Source of the DNA: Hetaerina americana
Taxonomy: Eukaryota > Arthropoda > Insecta > Odonata > Calopterygidae
Reading direction: 5' to 3'
Length of the DNA stretch: 64,000 bases
NCBI GenBank assembly: GCA_022747635.1
Contig: JAKTNV010000001.1
Span: 33,292,040-33,356,039 of the forward strand
Position numbers and translations under genes: made by a program
The notes under the pieces: model-generated
What the model saw: only the letters and a program-made list of their open reading frames with translations
The model's database searches: none
What the model was told of the DNA's origin: nothing
In this document: positions 13,096-22,680 of the stretch, piece after piece
Layout of the letters: each line of letters opens with the position of its first letter
How positions within the stretch are numbered: the stretch's first letter is position 1

Positions 13096-16000
13096 GAATT
13101 CCCGACGAAAGATTGAACGGACAACGAAAGTTTCGGCTAATGAGCTAACTCATGGGGTTGGGAGATCAAACAGCATATAAATCAAAATAAAACATCGGTT
13201 CATACATGATGAGGGTTTAGGAAGAATATTCTGTACCTTCTGATATGTACTTGTGTTAATTAAATAACTCGTGACAAAATTTAACGAAAATATGCATTAC
13301 ATAGGTAGCCTCATGATGCCCATTGAACTCTAAAGTCATATAGGATTCCTTGGAAGAGATGTAATTGAAGAATTGAATAAAGTTCATATGATGTTAGTTA
13401 GATTTGTAGAAAATGTTTGGGACAATTACGTGCCAAGTGGTGCAGGTTCAATGGAGAAACGAAAATGTAAGCCCAGTCAGATTCGATGAGACAAGTCAAA
13501 CTAAATCTTTTAGACAGGGTCCGAACGTTTGACTTAACCACCGCTAATATTATTTATTCCACTCCCAGAATACATCAGTCAGTCTAAAGATAAAGACTCC
13601 CGAGTACATTAATGGCTGTGTATATCAATGGAATACGAGTCAATACTCGTAATATATTTAAAATGAATACCATTTTGATTCCACTTGCCTACAACCTATG
13701 TTAAGACAAATCAAAATTAACTTCTTGATCATTGCTTTTCAATAATCTTAATGAACGTTTCGTAAAGAAGCTGAGCATTACCTCAAATACGTGTACATGA
13801 ATGACTAAACCTCTAGGACTTACTGCAACACGTCTATGCGGCATCTGACCTTGACGTACGAGCATGAAATGAAAAGGGGCGTTGGCTGTGTGACCAATCA
13901 CTTTGCTCACTCATCGTCGAGAGCACACTCAACTATAGTACTTGTGCCTAACCGAGAATCAGCGCGCAGATAATATTCGGCATTCCGAGATCTTTGCACT
14001 ACCCATTCATAGCGGTTTATCGAATTTTTTATCACATTTCCAGTTTACCTATTTCTTGAGCGTGCCTCGAAATGAAGGCTCGCAATAAGAGAGACGATTA
14101 CTAGCAACTATGCACTAATGCCATTATTTGTAGAAATGTTTCCATCAGCGCACCAAAACTTGATTTATATAATGACATATTCAGGAAGCTGAGACCGAGA
14201 TGTGATAATTTCTAAATCTAACTTGAATACGGGTGGTCAATGGTGAAAGTAGCCATCCACCTAGGACAAGATTCTAACGGGGACATTTATTTCCTTGTGG
14301 ATCTCGCCTTCCTTCAAAAAATAGTTAATAGTCGTAATAATTAAAGGCTCCTTATTAATTTAAAGATTATTGAACTTCCAAGGCTGCGCGATACGAGCGT
14401 CGAGTTGGAATCAAGGTGGTGCCCGGGACATAAATGCGGCCGTGTCGCTTTAATAGTATCACGATTCACCTGGGAAACAATGGTGAGCACCTTGATAGAT
14501 ATTTAGCTTCGGGGTCTAGGAATTCTATGCACCTCAACACGTCCCAGTCGATCCCTTCACCCGTAAATAGAAACAGGCCTTCGAATTACTACTTGGCACT
14601 CGTATGTTTTCATTGTTCTCTTACTGAGGGCAAGTTGCTAGCCATATTCCTTGGCTATTTAATATCGTATTGAAGACGTAAGATAAAACCAAGAGAAAAA
14701 CAAGATTTATTGAAATAGGATATAATTTCGCATTACAAATAATAATATAAGACAAAACTGAAAAAGAAATCTGAGGCTTCCTCAGTACCTACGAAGACTA
14801 TTTCTCACACTGCATCATACTTGTACAAATTAAGGACTAAAGATTAATTAAGACATTGGTAAAATTGACATTTACTTACATAAACCCTATTCAAAGAAAA
14901 TTCGTGGCTCAAAATCTAAACTAAATTCAGGGCGGAGAGTTAATCAATATAATTCAAGATTCAGCTGCCATGATGTCAGTATAATAAAAAGGTCTTTGAG
15001 AATGCCTTTGATCATGAGGCTCCGAAGAGAATTGATAAGGAAGTAATAATAATTTTTCTCTAAAAAAATACTTCAAAGTCACATTTACAAAACCTTTTAG
15101 AAATAAGTGATGCTTGATTGCATTGAAATGAATTCTTCGCTTATTATTCTAAAATTCAAAGGAAATATTTTGTACTGCCTAAACTAATAATTGATTTGAA
15201 ATGCTTTACGTAACTTTCAGATGAATAATAAACAATTAGGACATCACTTTTAATTCATGGAAATTCAGCAGGTTATACTTCAAATTGAGCCCTTATTTGA
15301 ATAATATTTTGCCTGTTATTACTCGCTGTATACAATTTATACTCTGTCATCATGGATCCATACACTTAAAAATGCAAAGCAATATGAGTAAATTAGTACA
15401 TATCTTGAAGTTTATCGTGGATACTTGCGCGAATACTCATGGTTTCTAATAGCATTACGTATTCTTGTGCCACTTTAGTTGTGAATCTTTCCGAATTACT
15501 TTACTCCCAGAAAACGAATGATCATTTAGTGAATACAGGAAAAACTATGAAAATAAAATCATGATTTATTAATGGGTTAAAATGATCAAGTATAATTTTG
15601 GATGCCCATGGCCCAGTATTTTTACCCGAATTGTACTCCCAAACAGTCAAAACAAGCGATGGTTTACATCTATATCCCTTAAAATGAAATTAATTCCTTA
15701 GCGACATATGATGGCTGATTGTAATATTTTCTCTATTCCGTGGAAAAGTCATTGACGACGTTATTGTTCAATCGGTCAAAATTTGTAGATGAACCTTTGA
15801 ACCCATGCAGATACAAATATTAGAAATTTTTCTATGTATGGGTTCTGCGTATACCAATTAGATTTTATATGCTGTAACATTGGAGCTGAAATTGTTTCAT
15901 TGCATTGAATTAATTATGGTAAAAAGCTTTAATTTTCCACGGGTGGTATTCTGTTTCGGCAAGTTTCGAAGCATCGCATCATTTTCAGATAGCTTTTTAG

Positions 16001-16190
16001 TTTCATAGTTTATACAAATATTTTTTGCCCTGAAACTATGTTGTCACGTAAAAATTAAGTAGAGTGTCGACTTATATTTTCGGAATAGAATATTGTGAGA
16101 CAAAAATTGCAGCGTGTTTTCATCGTGATTGGAAGCTGCAAATGGTAGTGGAATACGTAAACAGATCCGTAATGAATGCTACGCCGGCTA
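13096..16190. other. Long AT-rich noncoding stretch
   Basis: About 3 kb of AT-rich DNA with no exon, RNA gene or mobile element recognised. Confidence 0.5.
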
Positions 16191-16760
16191 CCGCAAGCAT
16201 GCAAAGTTGACTCTGTATGACTAGATTTCACCGCAGCCCATTCCTCATATTGACCGCCGCAGCCCTCGTGCCTCGCTCGAAGCGTCTCCGCCTCCTCACG
16301 AGACTCAGGCGAGTCTTGCAAACATACCAACGACGAGGCGGGGTAGCGAATCTCACGCGGCGCTCTAGTTATCCTAAGCGTAGAGAGAGAAAGAGAGATT
16401 TGTACGTATTTATATGAATGTATGTGCGTGTGTGAAGTGTGTGTGGTTCGTTGGGCGCCTTCCTCCGTTTCTGTTAGGGGGGCGCACACGCGATGTCACC
16501 TTCGTGCACTGATGAAGACGGCCTCATACCGCACGCATTCCATTCCACCTCACCCCTCTTCTTGCATGAGAGAGAGAGGGAAGGAGAGTGAGGAAGCCTT
16601 CACCGACGTCTCCTCGTTCTTATTCCCCACAGTGCCCCATTCCAGCGTTACATGCGCGGTCCGCTCCCCCCGGGTTTTGCGTCCGTTCGCCGACGGGAAA
16701 ATTCACGTTGGACGTCTTCACGGATGGCCATTCATAAGACGGCTATTTACAGCCCCGGTA
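16191..16760. other. CpG-rich island 0.75-1.3 kb upstream of the Rx exon
   Basis: Composition changes sharply to CpG-rich (for example around 16245-16375 and 16600-16740). A short imperfect GT stretch at 16425-16447 and a GAGAGAGAGAG near 16568 are included. Open frames on both strands lack any Rx-type octapeptide or other domain. Its position fits a promoter or 5' non-coding exon of Rx, but no TATA box, initiator or splice donor here is convincing. Confidence 0.4.
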
Positions 16761-17484
16761 GTTCTTTATCTCACCATTGCACATGCTCCTTTTGGTCGCG
16801 CGCTATTTTCTTTTTTTGTGCTGAAACGAGGATGTTCGTCGACAAATGTTGCATTTGGAAGGGTACGGAAGTTATTATATGCGCGGTTAATTTGACTAGC
16901 AATTTATTTTTACGATAATGGCTTGAAAGTTTCGTATCTTCAACATTAAAGCAATTCAATCACTGGAAATATTTGCCTAATTCAATTATGTAATGCAGAA
17001 AACAATTAAAATTCCCCCGATAGCCGAGAAATGTTGGATTTAAATTTCTAAAGGCGAATAATTCTTTGGTTTCCGGTGGTTCATTAACCTGGCACATTAG
17101 GAAAGGACAGACTCAGTGTATATATTTGGTATGGAGGCAGGGGGCGGGGGGTCATTTCTGAGTGGTTTACTTATTTCCTGGCGACCTAGCGTTTTGAGTA
17201 ATATCAATTCGAGTGTTTTCTGTCTCTTTTCATTTGACTTTATTTCTCCTGCGAAGTGATAAAATGGCAATTTTCCACAGGAATTTGTTGCGCACAACGG
17301 ATATCATTGCCAAAGCGTCAGGATCTGACACATAATATTCCACTCTGCTGTTACCAACTTGATGGTGATGAATTTGTACTTAAAAGTATCATTTTACCCA
17401 ATAAATCGCTGTGGGAAATTAAACTTTTATTATTTTGCAAGATGATTAATTTCCACAAACTAAAGTCTGTGACTAATACTTCAA
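16761..17484. other. AT-rich sequence upstream of the Rx exon, probable intron
   Basis: AT-rich sequence ending in a pyrimidine tract and splice acceptor. The Rx reading frame stays open back to an ATG at 17256, but that part is AT-rich and lacks family features, so I treat it as intron. Confidence 0.55.
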
Positions 17485-17508
17485 CTCCCTCCTCCACCCC
17501 ATCCACAG
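17485..17508 (+). other. Splice acceptor (pyrimidine tract plus CAG)
   Basis: CTCCCTCCTCCACCCCATCCACAG is a C/T-rich tract ending in CAG just before the GC-rich coding sequence begins, and no AG interrupts the tract. It implies a phase-1 intron: one base of the first codon comes from the previous exon. Confidence 0.7.
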
Positions 17509-18278
17509 GCGAGAGGAGCGGTGACCATTTCGAGGTCGGCATCCGCGCCGCACCCGCCTTCGCCGCCGTGAGGAAGTTCCACGGTGCGGGGCACCACCAC
17601 CTCGGTCACATCCACCAACTCAGCCAGCAGCTATCCCAGCAACTCACCCACCAGCTGACCCACCAGCTGAGCCAGCAGTTCGGCCAACAACTCCACCACC
17701 ACCATCACCACCAGCTCAACAACCATCATCACCACCACCATCACCCCTTCGCTCACCAGAGGGTGCACCAGCACGGAGGAGCGGGGGGGCAGCAGCCGCC
17801 CCAGGGGATCGCTGGCGGAGGCAGGCAGCATCCCCCAGGTGTGAGGGGGCGGAAGGACGAAGAGGGCGAAGGTGGGACGGGCGACGGCCTGGGAGACGGC
17901 GAAGATGATGGCGAGGGCGACGGGGAGGGCGATGGGGACGAACGGGGTGGGGAGGATGGTCGGGACGCCGGCAGCGAGGGCGGCGGGGGCGACGGGGGTC
18001 GGGATTCTGGGCGGGCGGTGAGCCCCGCGTCCTCGGTAGCGGACGGCCCCCCGCCTGGCGCTGCCACGTCCCCTGGCGGAGGCAGCGGGAGCAGCGATGG
18101 TGGGGGTGGGGGAGGCGGCAGCAGCGAGCAGAAGAAGAAGCACCGGAGGAACAGGACCACGTTCACGACATACCAGCTGCACGAGCTAGAGAGGGCGTTC
18201 GAGAAATCACACTACCCGGACGTGTACAGTCGCGAGGAGCTTGCCATGAAGGTCAACCTGCCGGAGGTCAGGGTTCAG
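17509..18278 (+). CDS. Retinal homeobox (Rx/Rax) transcription factor, internal exon
   Basis: Encodes part of a nuclear, sequence-specific DNA-binding protein of the Paired-like homeobox class. Rx is known for roles in eye and anterior brain specification in vertebrates and in brain and labrum development in Drosophila. In order, the exon encodes: a Gln/His/Leu segment of near-tandem QQLS/HQLT units (about 17609-17695), polyhistidine runs (17695-17750), a Gly/Gln-rich linker, an acidic Gly/Asp/Glu segment (about 17845-18000), a Gly/Ser-rich linker, a KKK basic patch, and homeodomain residues 1-46 at 18141-18278. The homeodomain begins [20 protein letters not shown], followed by [20 protein letters not shown] and PEVRVQ. 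Arg5, Phe8, Leu16 and Phe20 are in place, and the sequence fits Rx rather than Otp or Homeobrain. The exon ends between residues 46 and 47, so Trp48, Gln50 and Asn51 must come from the next exon. The octapeptide and OAR motif are not in this exon. Codons are GC-rich compared with the AT-rich flanks. Confidence 0.93.
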
Positions 18279-18284
18279 GTAAGA
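18277..18284 (+). other. Splice donor of the Rx homeobox exon
   Basis: AG|GTAAGA is a near-perfect donor placed after homeodomain Gln46 in phase 0, the conserved intron site of Paired-like homeobox genes. Reading through it adds only VRNQLILL before a stop ending at 18305. Confidence 0.93.
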
Positions 18285-19439
18285 AATCAGTTAATATTAT
18301 TATAACTAACCTTAACATCACCGTGAACAGCATTATTAATTGCACCGGTGGTGTACCGGCTAGAGGTAGGTTTCTGATGGACTTGTAAAACATTCTCCAT
18401 GAACAAAGTCGCAGTTTACTTTACTAGGAAGAGACGAAGATACTATGAAATGCTATGCATCTGAGCACCTACCGCCCATCCTTATGCTTAACACCTAGGG
18501 ATCCTATATTACCACCAAGCTTTATTCAGAATGAGTTTCGATTTGTAAGCTAAATTACCTACGGTGGCTTGGGCGCAAACTAAGTGTTGGTTCCGTCAGG
18601 TGTTGGTGATTTTTCGACTTTTTATTTCTACCTAGTAAATATGAGAGCCTCTCTCATGTCAGCATTTTTAAATATTTCAGAGTATGTTAAATTTTATACT
18701 CGTGGTAACTTGAGGAACTTTGAGATTATGCTCTCGAATGTTTGCGTTCGTATAAAGATGACTCCACTGATTTCGCGCGACATGAGGTACTAAAATAGAC
18801 ATTCGTTTGAGGTGAATTAGTATAGAATTAATTGTTTTAGTTAGACATTGATTGAAAAGATATAATTCATGTGATTCTAATTTATCTTGTATAAATATTT
18901 AGGGAAAATTCAGAGAGAATTAGTGAATTAATGCGAAAATATTGCAACCACCATTAGAAAACGTTAGTTAGTTCTACTAAAAACGTAAAATTATCGATAA
19001 TACCAGCCCGGCAAAATTCCATACTTTCCTCTTGTGCGGCCTTTAGGATCAGATTGCCTAATTCATCAAAATCCCTTCACAGCCGTAAGTCTTTGCGGCT
19101 TTGCATATCTACTGCTAATTATGGCGGACACCTCCATTTTATGCTAAGAATATTCTGAAACAGAAATTTTGGAAATATTCCAGTACAGTTATTTAATTAA
19201 CTTGAAGAATAAACAATCACAGCCACTAATTATATGTTAACTCGGGTAGAAATATTCGGAATTTAGGATGATATTTGAAAAAATATATTTATTTCTGGTC
19301 GTAAGATATTTGTATTCTTTGGTATTTCGACTGAATTACTTTTTTTATTTGGTTGCTATGACGAAGATCTTTTAACGAAGAAATCTTTTAACAAATACTT
19401 AGGTACTGTAGGAAATCAATTTCTTTATATATTTACTCA
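18285..19439 (+). other. Rx intron, AT-rich
   Basis: Intronic sequence following the homeobox donor. No exon, RNA or repeat was recognised in this part. Confidence 0.6.
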
Positions 19440-19735
19440 TGAAGGTGATCGGGACGGTGCAGTAGGTAACGTACAGGTTTCCCACCGAGAGGGCCTGGCT
19501 TCAAATCCTGGAGAAATATTTTTCAGTGGTATTCCGATCCCTACTTGAGGTTTATGTGGAGAGCAGTTTGAGGGAGTACGACATCCGTCGGGTGGGACGT
19601 TAAACTGCGGACCCCTTGGCAGCTTTCGATAAGTAACCCCTTAACGCCTTTTCGAGTAGGCTAATGCTGACGCCGGGTTTCCCATCCATCCCTAGTAGCG
19701 CAAATGATCTTAGCTGTCGGTCGCCTCCACTGAAA
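19440..19735 (+). repeat. tRNA-derived SINE
   Basis: The head has a Pol III B-box-like GGCTTCAAATCC at 19497-19508 (consensus GGTTCGAATCC), preceded by a degraded A-box region near 19455-19475. Downstream, GTGGGACGTTAAACTGCGG (from 19592) and ACCCCTTGGC (ending 19620), then GGCTAATGCTGACGCCGGGTTTC-like sequence near 19659-19681, resemble a core and tail I recall from arthropod SINEs. No poly(A) tail or target-site duplication is obvious, so it is probably old. Exact ends are uncertain. Confidence 0.65.
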
Positions 19736-20532
19736 AAAACTAACTTTACGTTTGAAACAACATGTGAAGAGGAATTTAAACTACAATTAAGGGAAAAAGA
19801 AAAACAACCTTACACAATCCTGGAACCTCCTGTCAGCTGTCAAGCAAACAGTAATATTAATCTTTATTCCCGCTGCGATATTTCTATCAATTATGCTAAA
19901 ACAGGAACTTGAGTGAAATCTTCGGCCCAATCGAAGTTTTAGTTTTTGATTCGATCGCAAATGATTTTTTTCTCTGAAATGTCATCCTCTAGAGATCATT
20001 CTTCATTTCTAAATATCTTCACTTCATTGTCTAAATATCTTACACCCGGAGGTATGATATCTCTTTTGCCAAGCGAAGAGATGGTTTCTATTTTCGGAAG
20101 GAAACTAATGAAATAGATTTCTATTTAGTGAGTTCAAGAAAAAATATACCGAAATTCCTGTAGACGGATAGGAAAACTTAGTCGTTCTCACAAAAATAAT
20201 TTACGACTCGTATTTACCGTTCTGCAATCGTGTCTGTTTTTGTAGCACGGAGTAATTTTATCAAATGCTATGTTGACAGAGGAAACTCAGATGAGTTACT
20301 TTAGGTGTAGATTTGAAATGACGAGAGCGTGAGTCATAGTATGCAGAGGGAAATATAATATATTTTTCTAAATCGGCGAAATGTTTTCCATCGTTCAATG
20401 TAAAATTTCATAAAGTTGAGCAACTTTCTTACCCCATATAAAGAAAATATAAATGCAAAAGGATATTTCGCATTATTATTGGTTACTCAAGCTCTCAGAT
20501 TACGTTAAATTTTAAAATTTCGAAGTCTAAAA
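19736..20532 (+). other. Rx intron, AT-rich
   Basis: No feature was recognised. Confidence 0.5.
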
Positions 20533-20760
20533 GGACGCCACGGTAGCTTAACGGGCTAAAGCACTCGGATGGGCATCGAGAGATCCGTATTCGTATCCCG
20601 GTCAAGGTCAATTGACCGGGATACGAATACGGGTTTTTTTACGAAGACTTTTACCCTTTGAAATTGTTGCATTGTAATGCGTATTTGTGGACGACTTCAT
20701 TAAACGATTCTATGACGGAATCTCCCGCAGTTTCTTTGAATCTCTCAGTTTTTGACCAAA
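20533..20760 (+). repeat. tRNA-derived SINE copy A with internal hairpin
   Basis: An A-box-like TAGCTTAACGGGCT (from 20547) and a B-box-like GTATTCGTATCCC (20587-20599) mark a tRNA head. The body (TTGAAATTGTTGCATTGTAATG near 20658, then TCTCCCGCAGTTTCTTTGAATCT near 20720) matches the element at 28749-28945 (CGAAATTGTTGCATTATGATG; TCTCTCGCAGTATCTTTGAAT). The two therefore belong to one family. Compared with that copy it carries an extra inverted segment just after the head (separate entry). Confidence 0.8.
20585..20632. repeat. Perfect 21-bp inverted repeat inside SINE copy A
   Basis: Arms 20585-20605 and 20612-20632 are exact reverse complements around a 6-nt loop and are followed by a run of seven T. 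The left arm is the SINE's own B-box region, so the right arm is an inverted duplicate of it. The related copies at 28.6-28.9 kb lack it. Confidence 0.93.
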
Positions 20761-21800
20761 TTTCCAATTAGAACATGTATCTATTTTGCAAAATAATTCC
20801 TGATTTATTGCTTCGATGAAAGTACAATTTTTCAAAGATGAACTTAGTATATGTTTTTAATGCAGCTTTAACATGAGAAAATATGGTTAAACTATTATTG
20901 TTTAAACGAAATTGACAATTATCATTAAATTTAAAAAAAAGATATTTTTGTCGAAGAATATTCATCTATAATTTTGGTAAAATACTGATCACAACTTCGT
21001 GTTATTATTGTCTAAATCTTGCTTTAGTCCGTAATCTGAGAAATTAATTAAGTAATTGAACTTTGAAATTAATTAAGTAATTGAAAAATTCTCAGAATAC
21101 TGTTCAAATAATTATGTACTGCAGCTCAGTCTCCTGGTTAAATTTGTTTGTAGCGACGCGGTGAAGAAAATGTTAAGGCCCAACGAAGCCATCACCGTGG
21201 GCGTGGAATTGACAAGATTTGTTGCTGGAAACTTGCAATATTTTTTATTCACAACCTTGTTTTGTCCGCGTCACATTTTACATCACCCAGCACTTAAGCC
21301 GTAGATGAAATCATCTGCGATATTGTTACAAGAGGGGAACGAACACGCCTACAAATTTTAATTGCTTATTCGTTTCATTTCATGCATACGCTACCCCCTG
21401 CACTCGCAACTGGTAAATGTCAGGATTACTTCGTTAAGCCATGTCTTAGCCTAAAATTGAGATAAAAGAACGTAGCGTCAGTTTTTTCAACGAAAAATAA
21501 TTTTTTGGGCCTGCACTACGGCCGTGCTTTCATTGCTTTGTGACAGAAAGTTCCAATAATATGGCCGTCGCGTGGGAAAAAAATAAAATGAGTGACGCCC
21601 GTTTTTTTTAGATGGACAAAATATTCCAATTAATTATAATCTCATCATGCAATCAAACTCTTTCATATTTTCAGATCGCAATTTCCCTGCGCCGAAACAA
21701 AAAAAAAATATATATATGTCGTAAACCTTCACGCAATTAGTGAAACATTTTTTTTTCTTTTCGTAACTACCGCTCCCGGATGAAAAAAAAATCCAAATGG
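20761..21800 (+). other. Rx intron with a short tandem duplication
   Basis: AT-rich. GAAATTAATTAAGTAATTGA occurs at 21040 and again at 21065 (period 25 bp), a small tandem duplication of a homeodomain-site-like sequence. No gene was seen. Confidence 0.55.
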
Positions 21801-22680
21801 CCCTTTCATAAAAATCGCGCGTCCCGCTGTTATTGTTCCCCCAAAATGACATTAGCATTCTGAAGAGCCCTTTGCGCTCCTAACGAGCCGAAAACCAAAC
21901 TGAAACGTGTTACGAAGGACGAGTAGGGGGACGAGAGATGGATGGGGGTACGGAGGAAGATACGTGATGGGGAGGGGGCTGGTAGTATGAGGAAGGTGTG
22001 GGTAGGAAGAGTAGGGTGGGGGATAGAGCGGTGGCTGTAACGCGAGTCGCACAGTGGCGATAGTATGGGCATAGGTGGTTGGTTTAGTCAGGTTGGCAAG
22101 TCCCTCGCGCCCTCCTCCGTGGAATGATTAGTCGACCACTCTCCTCACCAACCTCCTGACCCCACCCTCTAAAATCCATCCTAACTTCTCTCTCTTTCTC
22201 TCTCAACGCGTTTAACCAAATTCCGGAGCGAAGAGCAAAGAACGCAGTTCCATTTACGAAATGCAATTACCCGCGCTGTTCCTCCACGCGCCCGTGACTT
22301 GAGCGATGCTGGCGCCGCGAGCCCGTGGTGCGGCCGCTGCGTGAAGCGTTATGCTATGCAGTGGAGGGTGTTGGGAGGGAGTTGGTGCTCTCGTGGAGGA
22401 TGGGTGGGGTTGGAGAGGGAAGATGGGCCTGTCGAAGGGGGAGGGGATGAGAGCCTGGGGTAGGAGAGATGGGGAGAGGGCAAGGGAAACTGGGGAGTAT
22501 ATAATGATCAGGGGATGGCGGTTGGTAATGTGGGGTGGGGGGATGAGGGATGGGATTGGTTGAGATGGGGGCCGCTGTGAAAAGGGGGGGACGGGTGCGT
22601 TCGCCATCTTGTGGACAATTTTTGCGAGCGAGGGAACAAGGCTAGTATTGGAAGCGTGGAGGGGAGGAGCATGTCTTGGG
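21801..22680 (+). other. Island with purine-rich tracts, possible regulatory block
   Basis: Complex, CpG-containing segments (21810-21900 with TTATTGTTCC and ACATTAGCATTC; 22205-22340 with ATTTACGAAATGCAATTACC) flank purine-rich tracts at 21905-22075 and 22350-22600. A short pyrimidine-rich part lies at 22135-22205. Open frames are low-complexity and match nothing. The complex segments are the best regulatory candidates. Confidence 0.45.

Noticed and set aside
17256..17508. Rx frame stays open upstream to an ATG at 17256, which would make this the first coding exon.
   Set aside because: The stretch is AT-rich with no octapeptide, and a C/T-rich tract ending in CAG lies exactly where coding-like GC-rich sequence starts. 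Kept as a less likely alternative.
17631..18182. Long antisense open frames (183 and 137 codons) across the Rx exon.
   Set aside because: They are composition shadows of the GC-rich Rx exon: low-complexity Pro/Ser/Val-rich with no family motif.
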